Shown: positions 15,379 to 23,947 of the stretch, one piece after another
Layout of the letters: every line of letters starts with the position of its first letter
Position numbering within the stretch: the stretch's first letter is position 1
Source: Fidelibacterota bacterium
GTDB lineage: Bacteria > Fidelibacterota > Fidelibacteria > Fidelibacterales > Fidelibacteraceae
Length of the DNA stretch: 50,450 nt
NCBI GenBank assembly: GCA_028718545.1
Contig: JAQULT010000007.1
Coordinates: forward strand, 1 to 50,450
Reading direction: 5' to 3'
The notes under the pieces: model-generated
The model's database searches: none
What the model was told of the DNA's origin: nothing
Seen by the model: the letters and a program-made list of their open reading frames with translations, nothing else
Translations under genes and position numbers: made by a program

Positions 15379-16698
15379 ATGGAAGACCCGAAGCGTGAAA
15401 TCCCGGCTCAAAGCCGTTCCTGGTACCGTCTGGACACATCGGCAAAGATCTATCCCGCGCTGGAATCCCCCGAAAACACCAATGTATTCCGTTTTTCCAT
15501 GACATTACGGGAAGACGTGGATGAGGCCTTGCTGCTGGAAGCGATGAATGCTGTCCGTCCGCGTTTCCCTTACTTCCATGTACACCTGCGTACCGGATTT
15601 TTCTGGCATTATCTCGAACGGAATGACAATCCCCTTTTGCTCTGGCCGGAAACACCCTATCCCTGTGAACGGCTTTATCCCGTTTACAACAACGGATTCC
15701 TATACCGCGTCCGCGTATACCGGCGGCGTATCGCTGTGGAATTTTCCCATATTCTGACCGACGGCAGCGGGGGCATGGAATTCCTGAAAACCCTGACCGC
15801 CCAATATCTTATGATGAAGGGCGAACTTTCCGCTTTCCCCGACGGGATCATCAATCCTGCCGATACCGCAGACCCCCGCGAATATGAGGATGCCTTTATG
15901 CGGGTACTGGAGATCGAGAAAGACCGCATCAACAAGATTCCCCGGCAACGGACGCTCTTTCAGCCGGACCCGGTATTCAAGATGCGCGGAAAACTCCTTC
16001 CCCTGGGCGCTTTCCGTATTGTTACGGGCACGGCTTCGGTGGAAGATCTGAAAAAGATCGCAAAAAAATTCGGACTGACCATTACGGAACTGCTCGCCGC
16101 ACTTTATACCGAAGCTCTTTTGCATATCCAGTTCCGCCAGCAGCGGAATCCGCGGAAATACCGTCCTGTCGGTATGGAGATCCCGGTCAATATGCGCAGC
16201 CTGTATCCCTTGCCTGCGATGGGGAATTTTTCCCTCTTTGTCGTTCCGCGTTTCGAACCGCGCATGATCACTGAATTCAGCGATATCGGTGAAATTCTGA
16301 AGAATTACATGAAACAGCATATTTGCAAAGAACATCTGTTAAGTATGTCCATTGACAACTGTGCGCTGGGTGAAAATCCCTTTATCCGGCATACGCCGGT
16401 ATTCATCAAGGACATGGTGATCCGTTATCTGTCCCAGACCCAGGGGCACGCCCAATTCTCGGGTACCATCTCCAATCTGGGTGCGGTTCAGCTGCCTCCG
16501 GAAATGGAAGCGCATGTGGAGGATATGGCATTTATGCTGGGACCGCCCACGCAGACCCTGACATCCTGTGCGGTTTTGGGCTATAAAGGTGAGATCCGCA
16601 TCAATTTCGGACGGGTAGCAAAGGATACCCCGGTAGAACGTCACATGTTCCGCCGTCTTGTCGAATTGGGTGCGGCTGTACGGTTAACGAGTAATTAG
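15379..16698 (+). CDS. Condensation-type acyltransferase (alcohol acetyltransferase-like)
   Basis: A 439-residue member of the CoA-dependent acyltransferase superfamily. The active-site HxxxDG motif is His124-Ile-Leu-Thr-Asp128-Gly129 in EFSHILTDGSGG. The second half contains a DFGW-like region around FSGTISNLGAVQLP, where related enzymes build the acyl tunnel. The substrate is unknown: the family includes alcohol acetyltransferases, wax-ester-type enzymes and free-standing NRPS condensation domains. No carrier protein or NRPS gene is nearby. It lies 12 bp before a zinc-ribbon membrane protein with which it probably works. Confidence 0.75.
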   Translation: MEDPKREIPAQSRSWYRLDTSAKIYPALESPENTNVFRFSMTLREDVDEALLLEAMNAVRPRFPYFHVHLRTGFFWHYLERNDNPLLLWPETPYPCERLYPVYNNGFLYRVRVYRRRIAVEFSHILTDGSGGMEFLKTLTAQYLMMKGELSAFPDGIINPADTADPREYEDAFMRVLEIEKDRINKIPRQRTLFQPDPVFKMRGKLLPLGAFRIVTGTASVEDLKKIAKKFGLTITELLAALYTEALLHIQFRQQRNPRKYRPVGMEIPVNMRSLYPLPAMGNFSLFVVPRFEPRMITEFSDIGEILKNYMKQHICKEHLLSMSIDNCALGENPFIRHTPVFIKDMVIRYLSQTQGHAQFSGTISNLGAVQLPPEMEAHVEDMAFMLGPPTQTLTSCAVLGYKGEIRINFGRVAKDTPVERHMFRRLVELGAAVRLTSN

Positions 16699-16710
16699 AG
16701 GTGTCCCATT

Positions 16711-17601
16711 ATGGCTTACTGTGTCCATTGCGGCGTGAAACTCGCCGATTATCATGAACGCTGTCCGCTCTGCAATACGCTGGTCCTGGACCCCGCTGCC
16801 CGCAGTTCCTTTCAGCAGGAACAGGAACCCGACTATCCCCTGTACCGCCAGCATTTAAAGAATCCCGAGATCAATCCTATCCGGAAACTGCTGACCGGCA
16901 TCATCCTGACATCGGTATTTTCAATGTACATTATCATTCTTATCCTGGTGAATTTCATTGTCAACCGCGAGCTGAGCTGGTCGCTGGTTCCGGTAGCTTC
17001 GCTGGTTTATCTCTGGTTTGCGCTTGCCCTGCATTTTTTCCGGGTAAGAACCAGTTTTTTCCGCATCTATACATTTAATTCTTTTGCGACCGCGGCCTAT
17101 CTGCTGGTCTTGAACTTTATCATTTCCGGCGATCTGCACTGGGCAAAATTCGCTTCTTCCGGTATTGTCTTTGTCTGGATCATCATGAACGGGATCTTTA
17201 TCTCCGAACGCGGAAAAAAATGGATCCCCATGATCCTTTACTATATCGTCGCCTCTTTGCTCTTTACCGCACTGTTCGCCTTCCTGCTGACCAATTCGGA
17301 AGTGATCATGCGTATGGTCCTGCCAATTTATCTGAGCACTTTATTCTATATTCTCGTTTCGTATTTTATCATCAAATCCCTGGTATTTGATATTTTCAAT
17401 TTTCTGGCCATCGTTCTCAGTGCCGCAGCGCTGAGTGCCGTATCCGTAGAACTGACCCTGACACGCTATCTTTACGGCAGTTTTTCCCTCAGTTGGTCTC
17501 TGATTGTCATATCCGCCCTGCTGCCGTTGAGCCTGACCGCCTTTATGCTCCGGAACATCCGGAAACTCCGCAGTTTCTTTGTCAAAAAACTGCACCGCTA
17601 A
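16711..17601 (+). CDS. Zinc-ribbon membrane protein (DUF6320-like)
   Basis: A 296-residue protein starting with a zinc ribbon (CVHCGVKLADYHERCPLCNT: Cys4, Cys7, Cys18, Cys21), a linker, and seven or eight membrane helices from about 60 to 285, ending in a basic tail. AGAGGTG precedes the ATG. The function is unknown. It matches the DUF6320 type as I recall it, which is found beside condensation-like acyltransferases; that suggests the pair modifies a membrane lipid or exports an acylated product. The pairing is seen here; the role is inference. Confidence 0.7.
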   Translation: MAYCVHCGVKLADYHERCPLCNTLVLDPAARSSFQQEQEPDYPLYRQHLKNPEINPIRKLLTGIILTSVFSMYIIILILVNFIVNRELSWSLVPVASLVYLWFALALHFFRVRTSFFRIYTFNSFATAAYLLVLNFIISGDLHWAKFASSGIVFVWIIMNGIFISERGKKWIPMILYYIVASLLFTALFAFLLTNSEVIMRMVLPIYLSTLFYILVSYFIIKSLVFDIFNFLAIVLSAAALSAVSVELTLTRYLYGSFSLSWSLIVISALLPLSLTAFMLRNIRKLRSFFVKKLHR

Positions 17602-17624
17602 AGCCGATATGTGTTCTATAGGGA

Positions 17625-18545
17625 TCAGGGAATAAAGAAGACTTTTCGTTCGTCCGATATTGAGATCGAGGTAAAAGCTCCGAGCGCGTTATCAATATTG
17701 ACCCGGAAATCACTGAGAGTGGGATAGCGGATGATCCCGGTGGTCATCTGCATGTTCTCCAGGCTCTTGTAGTCCAGATAAGAATCCGAATAGGCGACGA
17801 CGGCCACATCCAGTTCCAGGGTATCGCTGTCGGACCATTCTCCGTACAGATACTGATAAAAGGGATCCGGATTGAAAAGAGGGTCAAAGTCGCTGGTATC
17901 GTAGGCCCAGAAAGCCTCCCGGGTTTCGGTGTCGTAAAAAACATAGGACCATTCCCAGTATTCATCCTGGTAGAAGAAGCGGAAGAGCAAGTTATAGGCC
18001 GCCGCGCCGGGAATCCATCTCAGCGTATCGTCCGGATTGGACAGCGAAATGACCAGAGGGGTATTTTCCTGCCAAAGAACAGGTGCCAGGGCGAGCTCCG
18101 TTGCACTGGCGGTTCCAAATTCCGAAGTGTTGACCCAAAGCCGGTATTCCTCACCGGTCAGGATGCTGAAATGAGTGTCCAGCGGGACGTACACACCCTG
18201 GGAGCGCTCGTAAAAATGCAGAGTATCTCCGCCGTGAATAAAAAAGACCTCTGCACCGTTGACGGCATAGGAGGTATCGATATACAGTGTTTCGTACCGG
18301 ATGGTGTCCCCGGAGGAAGGATTGTAGAACTCGTGGTAAATGATGCTGTCCGTTTCGTAGCGGTCCGGTTCCCCGTAACCCGTAGTCCGGAAGATATGCA
18401 CGTAATTCAGGTCTTTATCGGCGGCGGTCACATTCGCATAGATATTGAGGTAGGGTTCGTGATATATGATCACCTCCTCCACATAATCGCATGAAGCCAG
18501 CGCAAGCAGGCTCAAGAAGAGCAGGATTTTTATTCCGTGTTTCAT
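17625..18545 (-). CDS. DUF4249-like lipoprotein, partner of the TonB-dependent receptor
   Basis: A 306-residue outer-membrane lipoprotein: signal peptide with lipobox LASC (Cys19), then beta-rich sequence with tandem beta-sandwich character (LNIYANVTAADKDLNYVHIFRT, VNGAEVFFIHGGDTLHFYER, LTGEEYRLWV). DUF4249 proteins occur next to carboxypeptidase-regulatory-domain TonB receptors in FCB bacteria and are thought to be surface components of the uptake complex. Its ATG overlaps the receptor stop codon (TGATG), so translation is coupled. The ligand is unknown. The family assignment rests on context and layout as much as on motifs. Confidence 0.65.
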   Translation of the reverse strand: MKHGIKILLFLSLLALASCDYVEEVIIYHEPYLNIYANVTAADKDLNYVHIFRTTGYGEPDRYETDSIIYHEFYNPSSGDTIRYETLYIDTSYAVNGAEVFFIHGGDTLHFYERSQGVYVPLDTHFSILTGEEYRLWVNTSEFGTASATELALAPVLWQENTPLVISLSNPDDTLRWIPGAAAYNLLFRFFYQDEYWEWSYVFYDTETREAFWAYDTSDFDPLFNPDPFYQYLYGEWSDSDTLELDVAVVAYSDSYLDYKSLENMQMTTGIIRYPTLSDFRVNIDNALGAFTSISISDERKVFFIP

Positions 18546-20893
18546 CAGAATTTGAACTCCACACCAAAGGTTGGTAAAATGGGGAACATGCTGATCGGGC
18601 GGCGGGTGATCACCGAGGAATTGGTTTCCGGATCAAAACGCGCGTCATAGTTTTCGTAGAGATAAAGGAATACATTCCGGTGGTTGGTCAGGTTGATCAC
18701 GTGGAAATACCAGATCACGTCCTGATTAAAGAGTTTTCCCCGGCGGTTAATGCCGGCATCCCAACGGAAATAATCCGGGTAACGTTCCCCGTTGCGTTCC
18801 CCGTAGATCTCCATACGGTTGATCCAGGCGTCCAGCGGATCGGTATAATGGAAATTCCCGTAGATCTGCGAATAGGGGTTGCCGGTGCTCCAGACCAGCG
18901 AGGAGCTGAAAAACCATTGCCTGTTGATATCGTACTGGGCAACCACATTCAGGTTATGTGTGCGGTCGTACTTGGGCGGATACCAGCCGGCGGCCTCGTT
19001 TTCCCGTTTGAGGGTACGCATAAAAGAATAGCCGATCCAGCCGGTCAGGTCCCCGGTGGTTTTTTTCGCCAGCAATTCGATACCGAAGGAGTACCCTTCG
19101 GCTTCAATGAATGAAAGCAATCTTTCCCCGCCGATATCTTCACTCATGGTCAGCAAATGGTCGTATTTTTTATAATAGCCTTCCAGCGTAAACTGGATGT
19201 TGTTATGCCAGTATTCGATACCGGCGTTATAATGGGTCGCTTTGCTGGGTTCCTGATCTTTCAGGGTCGGGAACCAGAGATCAATAAAGCGTACCATTTC
19301 ATTCTCGAAATTGGCGGTCTGCAAAAACTGATGCACCGTTCCGCCGGCCAGTGTAAGGGCCAGTTTTTCGGTAGCAAGATACTTGCTCTTCAGGCGGATA
19401 TCCGGGTACCAGCGCGATTTGATGGAATAGCGCGTCAGGCGCAGTCCGGGCTGAAAGATGAACAGTGGTGAAGGGCGGTATTTTTCCTGAATATAAAAAC
19501 CCCATTCGCGGGCTCGGTTCAGGCTGTCCAGCAGCGACAATTCGTTCAGGCCGGCGCCCAGTTCAAAATTGATATGTTTGTGAAAGCCGCCGAATTCCAG
19601 GGTATGTTTCGGGTTCAGCATCCAAATCAGGTCAAGACCTTCGGACCAGTCGGAAATATAGTCATAGATCTTCAGCTGCATGCCGCTCTTGACATCAATG
19701 GAATCCTGATCATTGTAATATTCTTCCTTGATCAGGAAATCCACGTCAAAATTAAAGCGGCTTCTTGCCACAAAGAATTTTGCGATCAGGTCGGGCCGGA
19801 TCAGCCAGCGGTGTTTCAGGCTGGTAGTGTTGTTTCCCCAGGTCCAGTCAAAACCGTAATAATCGTAGCGGTACCCCGGCTGACCGGGAGTCCCTTCTTT
19901 GAATTCCTCCTTAAACCATAGCACATCGTTTCCATAAAAACCGCTGAGGGTCGTTCTGTGTTTATCGGTAATATCGACGTTGACCTTGGCTTGCAGGTCG
20001 TAGAAATAGTAGGGGAAACTAAAAGGAATATCTTCCTGGGCAATACCATTGTAGACGGTACGGGCGGCCTCCCAGATAGCGTCAAAATAGGTGCGCCTTC
20101 CCGAAATCATGAAAGACCCGCGGGGAATGGGTCCTTCAAAAAGCAATTTGCTGGATAACAGGGAAATATTGCCGCTGCCGTGATATTCCCTGGCATTGCC
20201 CTCCCGGTTTTGAATGTCCAGAACCGAACTCATGCGTCCGCCGTATTCGGCGGAAAAGCCGCCGGCAATAAACTCCGCCTCCTTGATGGCGTCCGTATTA
20301 AAGGTTGAGAACAGTCCTCCAAAATGGTAGGGATTATAGACCGTAATGCCATCCAGCAGAATCAGGTTCTGATCGGGTGAGCCACCGCGCACATAGAGGG
20401 CGCTGGAAAAATCACTTCCCGTACTGACACTGGGCAGCATCTGGATGGCGCGGAACAGGTCCGCCTCCACCAAAACCGGCACGGTGCGCAGCTGGCTCTG
20501 GTCCATGGTGACCGTACTGATCTTTATCTCCTGCCGGAATTTCTCGCGCTCGGCGGTGACAACGACCTCATCCAGCCGGATATCTTCCGGCACCAGATTG
20601 AAATGTTCCTTGACATATTCGCCGGATCCCACCCGTATGGGGCGTTTTTCCAGCCGGTAGCCGATCATGGAAACGGTGAGTGTATATTCGCCTTCGGGGA
20701 CATTCAGAATGATATAGTAGCCGTCTTGATTGGTGACCGCACCCATGCGCGTATCATCGAGGAACACGTTGACATAACGGATCGGTTCACCGTCGGCTTC
20801 ATTATTGACAAATCCGGAAACCGAGCCGGGTGCGGCAAGCAGAGGAATATTCAGCAGAAGGATCAGCGATAGAATAATTGTGATCTTTTTCAC
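18545..20893 (-). CDS. TonB-dependent outer-membrane receptor with carboxypeptidase-regulatory-like domain
   Basis: A 782-residue outer-membrane transporter. It has a signal peptide (about 1-20), a carboxypeptidase-regulatory-like beta-sandwich (23-105: GSVSGFVNNEADGEPIRYVNV), a plug domain (about 115-230: LYVRGGSPDQNLILLDGITVYNP), and a 22-strand barrel ending in the aromatic FGVEFKF. The plug text FSTFNTDAIKEAEFIAGGFSAEYGGR is typical of the subgroup found in Bacteroidota, Marinimicrobia and Ignavibacteria. The transported compound is not indicated. The start is GTG 20893 with only a weak ribosome-binding site (GGGG). It forms an operon with the DUF4249-like lipoprotein. Confidence 0.9.
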   Translation of the reverse strand: MKKITIILSLILLLNIPLLAAPGSVSGFVNNEADGEPIRYVNVFLDDTRMGAVTNQDGYYIILNVPEGEYTLTVSMIGYRLEKRPIRVGSGEYVKEHFNLVPEDIRLDEVVVTAEREKFRQEIKISTVTMDQSQLRTVPVLVEADLFRAIQMLPSVSTGSDFSSALYVRGGSPDQNLILLDGITVYNPYHFGGLFSTFNTDAIKEAEFIAGGFSAEYGGRMSSVLDIQNREGNAREYHGSGNISLLSSKLLFEGPIPRGSFMISGRRTYFDAIWEAARTVYNGIAQEDIPFSFPYYFYDLQAKVNVDITDKHRTTLSGFYGNDVLWFKEEFKEGTPGQPGYRYDYYGFDWTWGNNTTSLKHRWLIRPDLIAKFFVARSRFNFDVDFLIKEEYYNDQDSIDVKSGMQLKIYDYISDWSEGLDLIWMLNPKHTLEFGGFHKHINFELGAGLNELSLLDSLNRAREWGFYIQEKYRPSPLFIFQPGLRLTRYSIKSRWYPDIRLKSKYLATEKLALTLAGGTVHQFLQTANFENEMVRFIDLWFPTLKDQEPSKATHYNAGIEYWHNNIQFTLEGYYKKYDHLLTMSEDIGGERLLSFIEAEGYSFGIELLAKKTTGDLTGWIGYSFMRTLKRENEAAGWYPPKYDRTHNLNVVAQYDINRQWFFSSSLVWSTGNPYSQIYGNFHYTDPLDAWINRMEIYGERNGERYPDYFRWDAGINRRGKLFNQDVIWYFHVINLTNHRNVFLYLYENYDARFDPETNSSVITRRPISMFPILPTFGVEFKF

Positions 20894-20934
20894 ACAGGGC
20901 CCCGTGATTCTTGGAAAGTAATATAATGAAAACG

Positions 20935-20963
20935 TTGTAAAAAGGAAGCTTTTTAATTATTTT
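20935..20963 (+). promoter_or_regulatory. Possible promoter of the propeller-like lipoprotein gene
   Basis: TTGTAA (20935-20940), 17-bp spacer, TATTTT (20958-20963), about 25 bp before the ATG at 20989, which has GAAGGG as ribosome-binding site. On the opposite strand TATATT near 20921 may serve the TonB receptor gene, but no good -35 box pairs with it. Confidence 0.4.
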
Positions 20964-20988
20964 AAATCGCGCAACAAAGAAGGGAATT

Positions 20989-22194
20989 ATGAAACGATCG
21001 TTCTGGATCCTGATGGCCTTCCTCATCCTGATGAGTTCCGGCACCTGCACGCGTCCGCCTCTTGAAGAGGACGCCATGGTTCAGGTTTTGGGTATTTATC
21101 CCGCCGTTGAAGAAGGCGAATTCGTCATTCCCGCGATCAAGTCGGTCTACGATGCCCGGAATTACAACTATTCCGACACCCTGCTCTTTATCCGTACCGA
21201 CAGTGAAGCCGGGATCCTGCGCGCCCCGGGAAAGCCGCTGGCATACCGTCCCAATATCAATAATCTCTACCGGCTTCCGAACGGGAATTTTCTCTTCTCG
21301 GGAAATATCAGCGACGATTCCTATTCTTATTACAACACGCTTAGGGAGATCAGTCCCGAAGGCCTGGATATCCGTCAGCAAAACTTTCCGGACCGTATTT
21401 CGAGCGTTTGCCCGGCAAATGACGGCAATATGTTCTATTTTGGATACGAACTCCGCGATACCCTTCCCAATGCTTTTCTCTACATGAAGAAAAATCTAGC
21501 CGGCGATACCCTCTGGACCCGTTCCCTGGATGTCGGCGCCCGTTATCACAATATTGAAAGCGGAACGCCAACAGCAGACAACGGCTGCATTGCTCTGGGA
21601 AATATCTGGACGCAGGACCGCAGTAACGACATGTTCGCCGTTCGGATCACAGCGGACGGTGATACCCTGTGGACCGGCAGATACGGCGGAGATCGTGTTG
21701 ATTATCTGCGGCACGCTCTGGAATTACCGGACGCATCCAGCCTGCTGATGGGTACAATTGCACTGTACGACTCCAGCAATTTTGACTGGTCCCTGAGTTA
21801 CGGAGAACAGGTCTATCTGGTCCGTGTTTCATCCGGCGGTCAGAAGATCTGGACACTTCCGGTGGGCAAGACGCTCCGCGAATCCTCTAATTCCCTGATC
21901 CGGCATTCCGGCGGGAATTATATACTGGCGGGAAACCGGGACGAAAGTTATGCCTATCTCTTCGATGAGCCCGTTGCATGGGTCGCCGCCATTTCCCCGG
22001 ATGCCGAACTGCTGTGGATGCGCGAATTTGATTCCCGGATATCGAACGGGATCCTCGAACTGCCTTCCGGCGAGATCCTTTTCCTCAGTTCCGTGGTCAG
22101 CGGCACTTACTATTACGATTATTTACACTACTTTTATATCACAAAGATCAGTTCTTCGGGAACTGTCGTCTGGGACCGGACATTGACCCCTTAA
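20989..22194 (+). CDS. Secreted lipoprotein-like protein with WD/Kelch-like repeats, function unknown
   Basis: A 401-residue protein with a signal peptide (MKRSFWILMAFLILMSSGTC) and a possible but atypical lipobox (SGTC, Cys20). Repeats such as TADNGCIALGNIW, LPDASSLLMGTI, HSGGNYILAGN and LPSGEILFLSSV recur every 50-60 residues, a pattern common in FCB proteins predicted to be beta-propellers (GDTLWTRSL, GDTLWTGRYGG). No catalytic motif is seen. It diverges from the TonB receptor gene across a 95-bp gap and ends 18 bp before rseP. Confidence 0.6.
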   Translation: MKRSFWILMAFLILMSSGTCTRPPLEEDAMVQVLGIYPAVEEGEFVIPAIKSVYDARNYNYSDTLLFIRTDSEAGILRAPGKPLAYRPNINNLYRLPNGNFLFSGNISDDSYSYYNTLREISPEGLDIRQQNFPDRISSVCPANDGNMFYFGYELRDTLPNAFLYMKKNLAGDTLWTRSLDVGARYHNIESGTPTADNGCIALGNIWTQDRSNDMFAVRITADGDTLWTGRYGGDRVDYLRHALELPDASSLLMGTIALYDSSNFDWSLSYGEQVYLVRVSSGGQKIWTLPVGKTLRESSNSLIRHSGGNYILAGNRDESYAYLFDEPVAWVAAISPDAELLWMREFDSRISNGILELPSGEILFLSSVVSGTYYYDYLHYFYITKISSSGTVVWDRTLTP

Positions 22195-22212
22195 TACGGA
22201 ATTGGAGACGGA

Positions 22213-23283
22213 ATGATATATTTGATCGCAACAATCATTGTTTTAAGCATCCTGGTCTTTGTCCATGAACTGGGGCATTTTCTGGCCGCCAAGGCGGTCG
22301 GCATTCGCGTGGAAACCTTTTCTATCGGTTTCCCGCCGACGATCTTCAAACGCCGCCGCGGCGATACCGAATATGCGATCGGCGCCATTCCTTTTGGCGG
22401 TTTTGTGCGCCTTTCGGGGATGATCGACGAAAGCATGGACGCATCTTTTGAAGGAAGCGAACCCCAGCCCTGGGAATACCGCGCAAAACCCATGGGACAA
22501 AAGATCTTTGTTACCATAGCCGGCATTCTGATGAATCTGCTTCTGGCCGTTCTGATCTTTTCCCTGATGAGCGGCATCCAGGGCATTGCGGTCACTAGTC
22601 CGGAATCCGTGATCGAGACCATTTATGAAAACACTCCGGCCGCCGAAGCGGGACTCCAGGCCGGTGATCGTATTGTCCGGATTGACGATACTGCCGTTAA
22701 CAGCTGGGATGAAATGGCCGCTTATGTCCGTACCGCCGGCGAACGCGAGATCCGTATCCATTTTATCCGGGACGGGCAGGAACGGGATGTCCTGCTGACA
22801 CCCCTGCTGCAAAAGACCATTATCGACGGCGAACTCCGGGAGGTGGGCGTTATCGGGGTTTCCCCGGCGGTGACGATCGAAAAAGCCGGGTTTTTCCGTG
22901 CGATCGGACAAGGTTTCAAAACCACCGGATACTGGTTTAACATGACCTTTGTCTCTCTCAAGCTGCTGGTAACCGGCCAGGAAAGCTTTAAAAACGTCGG
23001 CGGCGTGATCTTTATCGGACAGCTTGCCGGCGAGTCTGCCAAAGCGGGCATTCTGCCGTTCATCGGACTTATCGGCATATTGAGCGTTAATCTGGCGCTG
23101 CTGAATATCCTCCCCATCCCCGGGTTGGACGGCGGGCATATTATTATTGCTATCACCGAAGGCATCCTGCGCCGGGAAATGAAGGTCAGGACAAAGATGA
23201 TCATTCAGCAGGCGGGTATGTTCCTTCTTTTTGGACTGATCATTCTGGCTGTCGTCAACGATATTCTCCGTTTGTTCCGCTAA
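22213..23283 (+). CDS. rseP: RIP metalloprotease RseP (site-2 protease)
   Basis: A 356-residue intramembrane zinc protease that cleaves anti-sigma factors and signal peptide remnants. Zinc ligands His18 and His22 with catalytic Glu19 are in FVHELGHFLAAK, and NILPIPGLDGGH near 300 supplies the third ligand. One PDZ domain (about 125-200, AAEAGLQAGDRIVRIDDTAV) lies between the membrane segments; E. coli RseP has two. TTGGAGACGG precedes the ATG. The usual neighbours dxr, cdsA and bamA are absent, so the gene stands alone here. A 4-bp hairpin with a T-run follows. Confidence 0.92.
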   Translation: MIYLIATIIVLSILVFVHELGHFLAAKAVGIRVETFSIGFPPTIFKRRRGDTEYAIGAIPFGGFVRLSGMIDESMDASFEGSEPQPWEYRAKPMGQKIFVTIAGILMNLLLAVLIFSLMSGIQGIAVTSPESVIETIYENTPAAEAGLQAGDRIVRIDDTAVNSWDEMAAYVRTAGEREIRIHFIRDGQERDVLLTPLLQKTIIDGELREVGVIGVSPAVTIEKAGFFRAIGQGFKTTGYWFNMTFVSLKLLVTGQESFKNVGGVIFIGQLAGESAKAGILPFIGLIGILSVNLALLNILPIPGLDGGHIIIAITEGILRREMKVRTKMIIQQAGMFLLFGLIILAVVNDILRLFR

Positions 23284-23303
23284 ACGGGTTCCGTGCTTTT
23301 TTT
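23284..23303 (+). terminator. Weak terminator-like hairpin after rseP
   Basis: ACGG (23284-23287) and CCGT (23291-23294) with a GTT loop precede seven T residues at 23297-23303. The stem is only 4 bp, so efficiency is doubtful. Confidence 0.35.
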
Positions 23304-23598
23304 ACCTGCCCGGTCAAAAAACAATCCGTTTTCACTTTTTTTTCTTTCCGGCTGATTTGAAAAATTGTCGGACCTTCGCGGTTTTTAATATCGTATCTGC
23401 AATGAAGCTCTTTTTTTTCTGAAACTTCTTCGATGCGTCAAATGCTTTATTGATACTTGTACAAAGGCGCTCAGGCCTTGTCTTTCAAACTTATTTTCTT
23501 TTTTGTAGTCTGCCTTTTTTGTAGATTCCTCTTGTTGGAAATAGTCAAATTACTGGGATTTTTAACCGCACGACCTTTTTGTTTTTTAAGGAGAATTT
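23304..23598 (+). other. Long leader/intergenic region upstream of korD
   Basis: About 295 bp without a supported gene. It is very T-rich on the plus strand. An 11-bp direct repeat CTTTTTTGTAG occurs at 23498-23508 and 23514-23524, 16 bp apart. A short inverted repeat AAGGC/GCCTT lies at 23464-23479. No convincing -10/-35 pair was found. AAGGAG at 23590-23595 is the ribosome-binding site of korD. A regulator-binding region is possible. Confidence 0.5.
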
Positions 23599-23937
23599 AT
23601 GGCGATCAGAAATCATGTCATCGTACTTGCGGACGAATGCAAGGGCTGCGGGCTTTGCATCGACGCATGTCCGTTGAATGTACTTGAGTTTGCCGACGCA
23701 TTGAACAGTATGGGTTATCGTCCTGCGCGTTACAAGGGCGAAGGATGCAGTGCCTGCGGCAGCTGTTTTTATACCTGTCCCGAACCCGGGGCCATTACGG
23801 TGATCCGCAATGTGGAGGGCCTGGAAAAAGGCCACTGTTCCCACTGCGGCGGAGAGGTCCTGCTCTTTCCCGATTACCGGGATCCGTCACGGATGCGCTG
23901 CATTGCATGCCATCAGCTGTTAAAAGAAAAAGCATAA
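23599..23937 (+). CDS. korD: 2-oxoacid:ferredoxin oxidoreductase, delta (ferredoxin) subunit
   Basis: A 112-residue electron carrier with two [4Fe-4S] motifs: Cys14, 17, 20, 24 ([12 protein letters not shown]) and Cys50, 53, 56, 60 ([12 protein letters not shown]). It passes electrons from the TPP centre of the oxidoreductase to free ferredoxin. Unusually, a further 40-residue tail carries two CxxC pairs, Cys80/83 and Cys101/104 (CSHCGG...MRCIACH), which look like a rubredoxin- or zinc-ribbon-type site; typical KorD/VorD proteins end soon after the second cluster. AAGGAGAATTT precedes the ATG. First gene of the korD-korA-korBC operon. Confidence 0.9.
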   Translation: MAIRNHVIVLADECKGCGLCIDACPLNVLEFADALNSMGYRPARYKGEGCSACGSCFYTCPEPGAITVIRNVEGLEKGHCSHCGGEVLLFPDYRDPSRMRCIACHQLLKEKA

Positions 23938-23947
23938 AGAGGTCCTT

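Noticed and set aside
23457..23687. Plus-strand frame of 76 codons before korD
   Set aside because: Overlaps the korD start out of frame; T-rich DNA gives a false hydrophobic peptide.
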